Shown: in pieces, positions 1-12,266 of the stretch
How positions within the stretch are numbered: position 1 is the stretch's first letter
How the letters are laid out: every line of letters starts with the position of its first letter
Source of the DNA: Tenebrio molitor
Lineage: Eukaryota; Arthropoda; Insecta; Coleoptera; Tenebrionidae
Direction: 5' to 3'
Assembly: GCF_963966145.1 (NCBI RefSeq)
Contig: NC_091050.1
Coordinates: 13,516,001-13,580,000, forward strand
Length of the DNA stretch: 64,000 nt
Translations under genes and position numbers: made by a program
The notes under the pieces: generated by a model
Database searches by the model: none
Seen by the model: the letters and a program-made list of their open reading frames with translations, nothing else
Told to the model about the DNA's origin: nothing

Positions 1-384
1 ATTTTTGCTACTCCGGTTTTGTACACGAAGCAGACGCGTTACTTACTCTTTTACCCAAGTCTCAGCCCACGATTGTGTGCGCGGAAGCGTCGAGGCCGAA
101 GGTCGGGACGTGGTGGTTCTTGCACTGTTGAGATAACGACGAGTGTGCTTCGCACGTGCCGAGAATTTTCCGAAACGGGCGATAGTTTTAAGTGAGTTAA
201 AATTAGCTTCGATGCGTGCAGTTGACGTGGGGCTAATGGAGGAGTTGGGAGAGCGGTGGCGACGCTAATTCGGACTCTCCTAATTTTGGGTTGCCGGAGT
301 GTTTCGGACGGTTGGCTCCCGGAGGTGACCGTCTTTTTTATTTTTATAAAATAAAATCACAAAAACGAAAATCCAGACAATGAT

Positions 385-452
385 AGTTTTCATCGGAGAA
401 GTTGAGCAACGGCGTATGCGATTAATATTTGGATGGGTGGGCGCCGGAGAAA
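385..452 (+). repeat. 5S rRNA-like fragment, copy 1
   Basis: The stretch resembles the 3' half of eukaryotic 5S rRNA. It has an AAGTTGAGCAACGG block like the internal-promoter A-box region and TTGGATGGGTGGGCGCC like the C-box region, in the right order and at about the right spacing. The 5' half of 5S is not recognisable, so this is a decayed copy or part of a 5S-derived SINE and not a functional gene. A second copy is at 23404-23465. Confidence 0.55.
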
Positions 453-859
453 TTGCGTTCAGTTGTCAGTTTATTCTCATCGCTTCATTGTTTGATTTCT
501 GTATTTATCTGCTGTCCGGAATGTCGTAATGTTGAATGAATAAACTTCGACCTGGATGACGTGCTCCCTTTTTAATCGATAAAAACAAATGCGCAGCAGG
601 AGAAACACGATAAATGGCAAATTTTGAATTTTGAAAATTAGTGAATTAATCTGATAGCTTCAGGTGAAATGGAAATCAATCTGCGTAAAAAAATACTTTT
701 TCGCATAGTAATGAACTATATTACTGTACTCAAAATCGTACAGTAATAGGTCATTTTACAACATAGCAACCATTACTGTACGATTTTGGGTAATATTCAA
801 CTTTTTTACGAACGAATCAAATTTTAATATTCTTAAAATAAAATAGTATACGCTCCTCG

Positions 860-938
860 TCAGAAAAGTGATTTTACTGGACTCGTGTGGCATTTAAGAA
901 CTCGCTGACGCTCGTGTAGTAAACTTCCACTTTTCTGA
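860..938. repeat. Short inverted repeat
   Basis: TCAGAAAAGTG (860-870) is matched in inverted orientation by CACTTTTCTGA (928-938). Direct repeats of an ACTCG/CTCGTGT type lie between the arms. It looks like a small TIR element; similar ACTCG-rich palindromic pieces occur at 20595 and 32449. Confidence 0.4.
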
Positions 939-3900
939 ACTCGTAACGTAATCTGCTATTTCGGAAGAGAAATTGTGGAATAAATATCCAGGGATAAGAT
1001 TTATGTCCTGTAGATAAACCCGTTACTAATGTTATTCACATTTTCAAAACAAATCTGGGAAAAACTCGGTGAATGATTTTAGAATGTCGCCGTAAGCAAG
1101 CCGACTGCATCAATCTGGTGAACTTTGACCCCCAGCGAGATCCGTCCATTTCTCTCTGATTCGCGTTATTTTGTGAAGAATCGTTTTGCGTTTTGCCATC
1201 GACTCGCTGCAAAGACATCCGTTTCAAATTGTTTCCGGTGAATATAATTCAGAGGTTGGGTAGTTTTGTGTTTCAACAGAATGATGCTCGCGCTCATACG
1301 GCTTAGAGCAAATCTGGAACGATTTATCTTGCGTCGATCGAGTATTTCGTTGGTTCATTTACAAATGGTAAAATAAATTGGAAATGATCAGGAAGGTCGG
1401 TCGGCGGTCACGTCGTCGATCAGTTGCTATGTTAACACCGTGACGTCCCACCCCCCGGCCAAGAATAAATTCGTATTACAGGCTGAGCCTTATTTACGGG
1501 TCAACTAACGACCCCGCGGCCATAAATCTTGCTCTTGGCGATTTTCGACCTCCGACCCCTCTTACAAAAATCTATCCTGACACACACGTCCCGTAAGAAA
1601 TTTGATCAGAGCAGGCGTCCTTCTCCATTACGGCGGAGACAAATCGCTTCCATCTATGAAGAATCAAAGGGGGCGATGATCGGGGAGTGGATTTGAATAA
1701 AACGCAACACGTCCAGTCACCGGAAAATCCCCGGACTCCGAGAAGACGGATGTAGTCAACAAGACGCAAGATAAAGGATGGGCGAAGGTGTAATAAACAA
1801 GTTAAACTACACGGCGCCGAAGTAACAAAAGAAAAAGAGCAATTTATAAAACGATACCGGAAACCGTTCCGGCTTATGGGTCAGGGGCGGCGGGCTTTTA
1901 AGTGGACGAAGGGACGAAAATAGATTAAAGCGCCGTTTAAAGCGGCCTTTTTCGATGTCGAAGCGCCCGTTTCTTTGTTCGGTGTTGTGTGGAGAAATTT
2001 CAATTTTGCAGCCGTGAAAAATGACAAGTACATCTCTTCATTCGTGCGGATGTCACCTAAAAATTTCAATGAAAAATGAACGCCGACGCCTAGCAGGATG
2101 GATTGTTTCCGGGGAATGTATTATGTGCGTCGGCCGTCAATTAAAGGCACATCTGGCCAAAGTTGTATTTTTTAACACGAAGAGGGCTCCCGAGGGACGC
2201 CGGACTCGCGGGGGCCGTATCCCGAAAAGGAGCGGCCCCATCTGGTCGAATTGCGCCGCCAAAACAGCCCAAAATGTAAAAATGTATCCCACGAGTATCA
2301 GACAGGTACTTTACTGCACGCCGAGCGGTAATAAATGCTTTACCGCACGCGATAATGTCTATATCCCACTTGTAGCTTTTTAATTATTTTGGTCTGCAAC
2401 CCAAAAGTTTGTCATCATTTTTATTGCACTCGAGGAGAAGATTAAATTTTCTGTGGACGGAGTGGCTTGGTGGGGGAGTGCCCCCGCTCTGTCCCATATA
2501 TTCCGATCCATTAAAATTTTAACGAGATAATGAACCGGAAACGTTGGCTGTTTTAATCTGGTAATTAGACGTTGTTGGCGGCGGCGTGACAGCGGAATCT
2601 CATTGAAACGACTTTGGCCGTAACGATTCGGTCGAGGAGCGTTGAATACGCCGCCCCCGAACCAATTTCGAGGCGGAAGCGTATCGGCGATGACCACAAA
2701 CGTTCGGATTATCGGACGCATTCCTGGCCGTCGTCCTCGCCCGTTTTTTCTCCTAATTCGTCCTGGCCGGATTAAATATGTATGCGTCGAGTTTAAGATC
2801 CGTGACAGTTTCAGAATCAGAAAAGTTTGGTGGGACTTGTGGTTGCCTCGAACACGACAACTTCCTCGAAGTATTCCCGGAATGAATAAATGAACGAGTG
2901 CGGCGCAAACCGCCGTTCCGGGTTATCCCAAAGGAGCAAGGAGGGGCGGGTGCCTTCACACATTGTGCGTGTAGGTACATTTTGTACGGCTCGGTGTTTA
3001 CGGTGGAACCGCCCCCGGGAGCCGCGCGAGAATTAGCGCTCGCGGTTCCGGGAATCGCGCGAAAGAAATTAATGGCCGGTGATGGATCGCTCGCCTCGAC
3101 CAGTTCTCAACTTCTCGGGAAACTTATGTTTCGGGACAAAAACGGAGCAGCTCCGGGGAGCGAAGCGAGGGCGGCAAACTCGAGGTGTTTCGCCCCCTCC
3201 GGAGCGCTAAACCCGACCGGAAACAACTGTCGGGAGTCGTTAATAACTCGGCCGACGCAACACCTGAATTTTTCGCCATCCGAGAGCAATTAGAACGAAA
3301 TTATGGTAATTCCAGACGGGAACCGCAATCCAGTGTAACGCATGTGTTGTTTAATTAGAGTGCGGCGGTGCAAGAGACGGCGTAAATCTCCCTGCAGCTT
3401 AATTAAGCCGGGAAATGCAGGCGTCGTTATCGGCGGCGGCGACGTTAAGACGTACTGTCTTAGACGTTTCCCCCGACCGATACATCGCCGATTCCGGCAA
3501 TTAACGACGAGGCCTGCGTAATTTTCGACCGGGGATTATAAGTCAGCCCTCCTAATCAGCCGTTGTTGGGCTGTTACTGCTGAATTGCAAATGTCTTGTT
3601 TGGTTTCCACTCGAACAATGCCCTGAATGAGGCACCGAGTCTAGGTGCTGATAGCGAACCTGGGACGTTTCTTGTCACAAAGAGTTTGCATTATCATAGA
3701 GAACACTTGGCTGTTTCTCATCACCAGCCAGGGAAAATTGATATCCTTCTTGTAATGTGTTTGGCTTTTGTGGTTTATTGTCGAGCCGAAAGCGGCCACA
3801 ATACAGACGCCCGACAAACACAAACCAACCCGAAATAAATCGCGCCATCCTGAAAGAGTAATGCCGCTTTCTTGAGACTCGACGAAAGTGGAAATGATTG

Positions 3901-3950
3901 AAAAGCTTGACGAGACAACTCAACTCATCTTAGTCCCTCCCTCTTCCAAC

Positions 3951-4283
3951 TACAGGGTATTTTTCAAATGCGTGCAGAAATTTTAACCGCGATCTACTGG
4001 TTTCATGTAGAACTCGGAAAAAATATTTAAAACATTTTATGTCAAAAAATAAAATTACATTTATTTTTTGAGCTATAATTTTTTTAAATTGCTTTTAATT
4101 TTCTACGTTGTTCTACAACCTCGTAGGTAAAATTTCGGCACATTTTAAAAATACACCCTGTATATCATGTTTTATAAAATGTACGCCAATGCGAAGTAAC
4201 CTATAGGAAATATGCTTTAAAACAAGGAAACCGCATTGGTGTACGTTTTATAAAATATGATATACAGGGTGTAACACCCTGTA
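3951..4283. mobile_element. Truncated foldback MITE (TACAGGG family A)
   Basis: It begins TACAGGGTAT and runs through the same left arm as the intact element at 23580-24115, including a shared GTAGAACTCGGAAAAAAT block, an ACCTCGTAGGTAAAATTTCG block and the inner palindrome around TACACCCTGTATATCAT. It stops after the inner palindrome at ACACCCTGTA, so the right outer arm is missing. Inferred to be a non-autonomous DNA element that lost half its length. Confidence 0.75.
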
Positions 4284-7200
4284 TACACACCGAATATTCA
4301 CATGGGCTTATCTTCGGTGTCGTTAATTCCTGATTGTAGTCTTTATCACGATATGACGTCATAAAGCTGCAGAGTAACGATAAATCTATCCCGAATGGGT
4401 CGCGGTGTAGCGAGCTTGCCTCGCTTATTCCTGTTTCACCGGTTTCGATCTAGTTTGAAATTAATTGAACGAAATTTGTGGAATATAATGCAGCTACTTA
4501 TTTTTTCAACGGTTGACAGGAGACGACTCCAACAAAGTATTATTACACGAACCTTTGTAGGAACTCAAATAAAAATTCAGCTTCATATTGACACTGTCAC
4601 ATTACTTAATATTCGCGAGGAAAGCCGCTGGCAAGAGCTAGTAAATAAAGAAATAAAACATTCTAGTTCTGAAGCACGTTTCTTTGTGAGTCGTGTCTCG
4701 AAGGACTTTTCCAAAAATGTCCACAGAATTTTAGAAAATGGGTCTTTTATGTCGAATGATTTTGGTAGGTTGTTATGTGCCCAATAGTTATTTAAATTAC
4801 AAGTTGCGAAAGTTTACTTTTATGTGCGAGGTGTTTAAATGGCCGAGGCGAAGCGTAAGCGTAGCCGAGGTTATTTAAAAACTCCAAGCACGTGAAAGAG
4901 CTTTCGCAGCGTGTAACGTATTAAACTTTTCATTCTCCCATCGACATTTAATAAAATACAATGACTCCGTGATTATAATAAAATTAGTATAAGCTGGCTT
5001 GTTGTTAACGTTACTTTAGTAACAATACAAAAATATTATTTTATGACATTTATCAAATACATATCGTTTTCGTTGAATACTTGGTTCGTCTAAATCAATT
5101 TTGGGACTTTGTCAACAAGACCACACATCGTCAACATAATGATAAACTTTGCGGGAGGTCGCTGATTTGTAATAATATTGCGAAGCCCACACTTAAATAT
5201 TATTGAACAGGATCGATCGAGCGGTGGGTTTATTATCTCAACACAAATCAGGAGGAATTGCGACATAATTGGAATATCATACCCTAACAGGAAATTAATT
5301 TCTAGCACGCTTAGGGGTATCAACGCTCGTGTAGCATTGTTTGCATATCTGGCGGCTTCGTTTTTTCCCGGTGTCCCTCTAGGTGTTTTATTTTCAATCG
5401 AGTGTCTTTTGATGTGGCTCGGACAATAAAAACTTAACGATACAAAGATAACAAACGAGGAGGCCGTAAAAATCAGAAAGCGCCCATTCCGGGGTGTTTT
5501 ATTTGGTCTGCGCCGGCGACAATCGTGGCTGTTTTAATAATGGAGCAGCAGATTAAGTGGCAAGGTCGCGAATTCCGGGGACTCGGACAAATTTGATAAG
5601 TCGAGCTCCGGAAATTAACATATCAAAAGTGGAGTTATTACCATATGAATGAGGCGTTACACATTCCAGCCCGCAGCGCTCCGGTTAACGTTATTTATCA
5701 GCTGGGGCGCTAATTTGACGAAAACTCGGCGGCGTTTCCGGAGCGCGTATGTATTCCGTTTCTGGTGTCGTCGGGTCCGGATTCGACGCCCGGAGCCGAC
5801 CGATCTATCGACCGGTCTTATTTATATTTTCCGATAACGAAAGAAATCCGGTTCCAGACGGGGCGGAGTAATTCTCGCAGATCGGCGATGGCCAACTTCG
5901 CTCCATAACTCCGGCATTCAATATGGTAATTGTCGGCATTCAAACTGTCGTTTGACAAATTTAACTTTCATTAAAATCGTCGGAGGTAAATCCCCGACGG
6001 CTAACTAACGAGTTTACGGCCGTTCCACCAACAATGGCCTAAGCAAACACGATAATGGAAGAAGTTGTGGGAGGTTTCGTCGCGTTTTTCCGCAGAGCTT
6101 AGCATAGGCAACCAATTATGCGAGTTTTTCCGACCGATATCGTCTGGCACCGGCCATTATTCCGAATATAAACCTAGAGGGTGAAAAAGGGCCAAACAAA
6201 AAGTACCTTTTACGACCGGATCGGCCGACGCCCAATACATTTCCTTTCCGTCCTTGTACCCTTTATCTTTTTGTTTGTATAATTTTTTTTTGGCCGAGCA
6301 GAGAGACGGGCTTTTTATCTTCGGCTGATGGATGGGGAGGTCGCACGCTCGCATAAAACGTGACCGTCCGTCGGATTTCGGCTCGCCGACACGTTTAAGA
6401 TCACAATTGGGGGCGACAGGTGAGCCGGGGGCGGCCCACAAGTTGGACGCTTCTCGATCGGAAGAGAAGCGCCGGCCATCCATCACGACTAATTAATTGT
6501 CCGAAAAATGCGTTGTCGAAACCACCAGTTCCGGACACAAAACGCACCAAATTACGTCCGCATTCAGATCGTAATTAGCGGCAGCTTGTCCCGTTTTAAT
6601 ATTTGGGTCGGGGGCGGCGTGTCACCCGTCCCCCGGGAATCTTCGACGGTCTCCGTTGACCAGCTCGCAAATTCAATAACGCCGCTCTAACAAACCGTCC
6701 AGGCGGGGATGTTTTCCGTCGGCCGAATTAAAACGTCGACGTCGTCCAAATCCAATTTCCGATCTTTGCGGTTTGCGTTTAATGTTTGGACGCGATGCGA
6801 AAATTACAAAGCTCGCGAGCTTTATTGCGGCAGTTAAGTCGGCCAGAATCGCCAGTTTACGGCGTAATTGGGGGCGAACTTGACAGGGCGTACCGGCTAA
6901 TGTCGTTTTTAAACGGGGGGTCTATTAAGTAGATTTGATGTGGGGCGGCCCCGTATTTTGTCAAAACGCCCGGCGGTTGGCAATCTTGGGGTAATTTAGG
7001 GCCGGCCCGGGGCCCCTTCCTGGCAGGTTTAACGCAATTTCCAGTTCGATAATTCGACGCCGCCAGGGACGATTTCTGCGACTATCGACCGCTCCGGATC
7101 GAAAAGAACCAAGTCCGAAAAATTTCGCAGGAAGTTCAACAAGTTTAAAATTGGAAGTTTGGACCTGGCCGGTGATGGACCGAAATTAAGACGTGTTTCC

Positions 7201-7422
7201 GTCAAGATTTCGGGCTGAAAGTTGGAAATTTTGGACCTGTTCGAAACGGAATTTGCTAAAAATGAAGATCCACCACCGTAAAAACTGTTCGAGGGAATTT
7301 ACATTTTAATCAAGTGCAGCTGACGCGTTTTTTCTTCATTAAGGTAACAAGTTTAAGTCGTTAAAATCTGAAGTCTGCACCGAAAATTGGAAAATGCCAG
7401 AATTCTTTGCTGTTGATCCAGT

Positions 7423-8875
7423 TTAGGGGAAAAATGCTGACGCTTTTGAAAAACTACGAAGATTTATCGTTAGCGAAGTTGTTCCGTGTGTAGTTTGCAT
7501 CGAAAGTTTCTGCAAACTAACAGTGTGAATCGTGAATTTATAAATGGTGGATGCGCCGGGAAATTTTAGTGTTTGCTTCAGTTGAGGGAGCTTGTTAAGG
7601 CAAATCTGGTACAGAAAATTGTATGACGTTGCCACTGAAAATGAGGAGATTATTTTAAGTGCAAAAATGGTGGATGCGCCGGGAAATATTTTATGAAATA
7701 TGTGAATGCCGTTGGTGTTTAGCGAACAAAGAGCGATCTAAATACTTGTGTTAATAGATCTTGTTATGGCGAATACGATAAAGAAAGTTATATCATTTAG
7801 TGTCTGAAATTAAAAGAAAAAATGTGTTTGTTCCAAAAATGAAATGGTGGATGCGCCGGGAATATTTTGTGAAATTTCTAATATCTGTGGCCAACGAATT
7901 GAAATCGAAATGCTTCACTTGATAGGTCTTATTATGGCGAATCTGACGGAGAATAACGTTTGATCTTGTGTCTCTGAAAGCAACACAAAGATTTCTTTTT
8001 GTTGTAAAAATGGTGGATGCGCCGGGAAATATTTTAATATCTGTTGTTTGGCGGGCAAAATACTAAATACTTCTTGAGGGGAATATAGTACAGAAAACTA
8101 GGTGTTTTTATCTCTGAACGTAACAAAGAAAAAATGTGTGGTATCTTTGGTGTTTGGCAAGCGACGTGAAAGCTCAATGCTTCAGTTGGTAGATTTTTTT
8201 ACGGCAAATCTGTAATTTTGTCTCTAAAAGCAAGAAATGAAAAAAATGCATTCCAAAAATGATTAATGCGCCGGGAAATAGTTTATGAAATACGTTGTTG
8301 TGTGGCTAGCGAGGTCATATCTAAATAATGCAACAGAAGGTTTTTGATATGGCGAATTTGTAGAAACTTTAAATTTTTGTCAGGCACGGCAAAAAAAAAT
8401 TCAAAAATAGATACACTGGAACAGTTATTTCTGTATCAAAGCCAAAAAGTACATCTTTTATGTCTGAGTCTGAGTTTTCTGGCCGAGGCGCAGCCGAGGC
8501 TTGACACAAGCGAGGACAAAAGGCACATTAAATTTTTAATCATTGGAAAAATTACATACATATTTATTTTGTATCTACCTTTTCCAGATAGATAAATTAA
8601 TTAATACATGTTAACAATTTTCTTTATAGTATTTTTTATCACTTTGCCAACATAACGAGAAATTTACTATTCGTCCCATTGTGAGTACGTAAAATTACCG
8701 TTTTCATTATGGGTGGCTAAAAATATTTTATGAATAATTAATATCTCGGTGTTGCGTTTAAATACTTCAATGTAGAGAGCTTGTTATGGAAAATTACATA
8801 ATACTACTTAATATGTTTTTATCTCGGAGAATTTGGATTTAATTATAGCAAAAATGGTGAATGCGCCGGGAGAAT
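7423..8875. repeat. Degenerate tandem repeat array with a GGTGGATGCGCCGGGAA core
   Basis: The 21-base core beginning ATGGTGGATGCGCC occurs at 7544, 7667, 7844 and 8010 almost unchanged, and in decayed form at 8259 and 8854. Successive starts are 123, 177, 166, 249 and 595 bases apart. Sequence between the cores is also related (a 'ttrttatggcgaat' phrase and an 'aaaaaatgtgt' phrase recur), so the unit is roughly 165-175 bases with deletions and insertions. It lies in the intron or upstream region of still life. No coding potential is apparent. Confidence 0.75.
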
Positions 8876-9728
8876 ATGTGGAACATTTATTAGGCGTGTA
8901 AAATTCTCAGGACAGATATTCCAAAACACCGAGAGATTTTAGAGTTTACAGCTTTCGCACGCCCATTACAGACACTTTTATTAGGAGTGTTAGCTCTTTA
9001 TGTTTCTATGGTTAGTACTTTTACTAAAAATTTTGAGATGCGTTGAGGGAGAAGCCAACGACGTGAAGCATTTGAATAGACTTTTCTCATGTTCTCTTTG
9101 CGTCAAGTGTAAAATCTAGCTTTTAAGTTTAGCGCGCCCCATTTCTTTAAGTTAAGTGTTAATTGTCAGTTTAAAATGTTGAAGCTCTAATTCCGCTGTG
9201 GCGCTTTTACCCCCTTTGCACGGGTCTACACTTCAAGGTTGTCGCAAAGATTGTGGTGACACGACAAGCATTCGCCGGTTGCGGCAGTCACAATTCCCCA
9301 TCAAGTGTTTAAAGGGGCGAGAACGCCACCCCATTATGTCGTGTGCGTATGTTTACACGCCAACTCGAGTCAGAATCTTCCTTATTTTGTTTTCTAATAA
9401 CCGCTGTTTGCTCGTTTAATCGAAACAGACGTCGTGTAAACACCTCCCTGAATGGAATTCGCGGCGCGTTTCGCTAATTGCGTCAACACCATCAGGACCG
9501 CTCGACCGTTTCCGGTCCAATTACCGGTGGCACCTGTTCGGTGGTGAAGACTCGCTTTTTACTGGCGTATTTATAACAAAGCCAATCACCTGTGCCAACT
9601 TATCCGGGTGCCACCTACACGGTTCCCGCCGCCGGGGGTGGATCACGCCGCCTGCCTAATCAGCCCGACACCTCCGCGCCGGAATTAATCAAAAATAGGC
9701 GAGAGTTAGAGTGGTGTTGTCGTTCCAG

Positions 9729-12266
9729 GTTCCTGAGCGTGAAGAAATGGTTACTGAGGAAGAAACACCAGATAGAGCTGGCCCGGAAAAGGGGCTGGAA
9801 AGGCTACTGGGTATGTCTGAAGGGGACGACGCTCCTGTTCTACCCTTGCGACTCGCGCGAAGGTCGCTCGGTCGAGGCGGCCCCCAAACACCTCATCATT
9901 GTGGACGGCGCCATCATGCAACCCATCCCGGAACATCCCAAGAGGGACTACATTTTCTGCCTGAGCACGGCGTTCGGTGACGCCTACTTGTTCCAGGCTC
10001 CGTGTCAGGTAAGCACGCGTTTTCTCGCTCCAGAGATTCATCAATATTAACCGGAGCCGTTCCGGGGGACGAACTTCTGTCCGGGCGTAATTATGGAGCT
10101 TTCAGGGGCCAGTTCGAGATTAGCTCCTGAAAAATGCACCAGAACGCGGTCTTCCATAGCTACACTCTAAAAAGAAAAACTGGCGTCTCTAGAGCTCTAT
10201 CTAGTTAATGTTCCGGAAGATTTACTGCGAAAAAATAGCAATAATAATTTTCTCTTGTCTGTGCCGCCCGGATTGAATTATTGCGGAAAATAACCGGAGC
10301 GATTCCAGCTTGGTCCCCTGGCGAACAGAGTGTAATCGCTTATTTAGAGTATCTGGCTCAGGAATCTTGAATTCATTCTGGCGTAATTTACCGCGAGGAG
10401 ATAATTCGGAATGTGTTGGATTTTTATTTCGTTGCACGAGGCTAAATTAACAGCATGATCATCCGCAGCGAACGAAATTGCACCCAAATAGCTGACAAGG
10501 TGTAAACGCAGGAAATTATGACGCCACAACACAATTGCTGTAATTCCAGGCGCTGCGCGTGGCAGTGAAGAAGGGAAATTTGGAACGCGAAAATCCGATA
10601 GAGAATTAATGGGGAAAAGCTCTCGAAAAAGTTTAGGAGCAACAACGACAGCAACGGAAGATCCATCAATATTGCAAACTACACCGACTGGAAAAGTTGT
10701 GTGAAGTTGTGTGCATGCAATAGTTAGACAATGGACCACCTCGTGGAGGACGAGAGCAGCATGGGCGTCTCCTGAAGAATAAAGCTCGAGACAAAGTGGT
10801 TTTAGAGTGGGGCGTTCCACCGGATAATTTATTTACGTAATAATATATCCGAAAACGTCAAAAGCACAAAGAGAATACAGCAGGGATGTGCTGTCGGACC
10901 GGCGCTTTTCGCATAACCCCCGAATCTGGATTGCTCGTTGAAGCCGAAAGTCTATAGACAAACGAAACAGAAACGAGACTGTTTGTACTCATTTACGCGA
11001 TGATAAGTGCTCTAAAACAACAAAGCGAAGACGTTCGACACATGTTCGGGACGCGATTGCGAGATTTGGGGGAAACGCGGGGCTAACGCAATTACCCCGA
11101 CAACGGATGATTAGAATAAATAATAATTAGTAAAGAAGCGCATGAATATTCATCGGGGGGGTTATTTTTCGGCGCTCACCCCCCAGAGACTGCATCACCT
11201 CGTGAAAGGCATATTTTGCATTTACGAAATTCCCGCTAAATTCCCGTTTGGGGAGCATCTCTGGGGTGAGCGCGTTGCACACTTATTTGTAATTGGGCCA
11301 AGTGTTGCTCCGGCGCGGCAATATCAATATTTAATCATCCACTCGACAGACATTTGATTTTTAATTTTGTGTTGCAGGTCGAGCTGGAGAATTGGGTAAA
11401 CAGCATTCACAGCGCTTGCGCCGCCGCCTTCGCCAGACACCGCGGCAAAACCGGCACCCTCCATCTGTTACAAGAAGAGATCTTCCGTCTGGAGAAAGCC
11501 ATCGAAACCGTGAGTCTAATTTGTTGATGCGAACGCTGTCAAAGTGGAACATGTCGACGTGCGATGTATCGTCGATCTCGCAATCTTGAACGTCGCTTTC
11601 GGGTCTGTTTATTCAGCAGCTCGGCTCCGGAATTTATACACGACACCGGCACCTTTTCAGGAGCTCCAGTAATCTGAAAAAGCTTTCAGTCACATGTTTT
11701 GTCAGTCGCGCGATTTGAATAGATACGGCGGGGATATTAGGCGGGCGACGAATTAAACAATTTCTAACAACCGATATTGGAAAGTTTTTCTTGGGATCGG
11801 AATGATTGCGGGGGCGCACCCGTAAATCTCGAAATTTCGAATTCAGATCGGTTCGAAGGTGTGCTCACCGGATCGCCGAGTCCGGAGAATCCGGGCGGTC
11901 GACATTTGGACGCGCTCCAAAGCCACAAAACAACAAGAGTAGAGGCGGAATTCCCGGAGCTGAATTTACGGTTCGATGTGAAATGGAGCGCGGCTCCGAG
12001 TGTCCAAATTCACGCAGTTATTCCGCTGTAATTGTTTTATCTCCGGCGGAAAAACTGCCAGCGTCACGGTGTCTCTTTCGCAGGACTACAAGCTGAAGCA
12101 TATGGCGGAGATGCAGCAGAGCGTCGTGGGGGACTCGGACGCCCGACAGCAGATCGCCAACCAAGTCATCCAGTGGGAGGAGAACCTGGAGAGGCTGCAT
12201 TGCGAACAGTTCAGGTTGCGCTGTTACATGGCCAGTCTGCAGAGCGGCGAGTTGCCCAACCCTAAG
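9729..12266 (+). CDS. sif: sif exons encoding PH1 and the coiled-coil/Ex region
   Basis: Three exons (9729-10008, 11378-11509, 12084-12266; 93, 44 and 61 codons). The first carries the PH core: KKWLLRKKHQIELARKRGWK, then GYWVCLKGTTLLFY and the basic phosphoinositide-facing loop. The second starts VELENWVNSIHSAC, the C-terminal PH helix with its invariant Trp, and runs into HLLQEEIFRLEKAIET. The third is a coiled coil (DYKLKHMAE to ENLERLHCEQFRLRCYM). In TIAM proteins this PH-CC-Ex unit binds membrane lipid and scaffold partners. The acceptor at 9728 (gtcgttccag) was chosen because homology begins at FLSVKK; open sequence upstream has no Met and no homology. Confidence 0.93.

Larger units (their letters stand above)
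1..9728. other. Non-coding upstream or intronic sequence of still life
   Basis: No exon can be supported here on either strand. Open frames up to 131 codons occur (for example 2898-3293) but have no recognisable domain, no splice context and low-complexity composition. The first recognisable still life exon starts at 9729 with a split codon, so earlier coding exons must exist and are probably left of the window. The sequence is fairly GC-rich and CpG-rich from about 1400 to 7200 and AT-rich from 7250 to 9180. Repeats inside it are listed separately. Confidence 0.6.

Noticed and set aside
2898..3293. 131-codon plus-strand frame upstream of sif
   Set aside because: GC-rich, low-complexity Ala/Gly/Arg/Ser composition, overlapped by open frames on the other strand; no homology seen.
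10344..10820. 158-codon minus-strand open frame in a sif intron
   Set aside because: No recognisable domain, no promoter or splice support, and other frames in the same stretch are also open.
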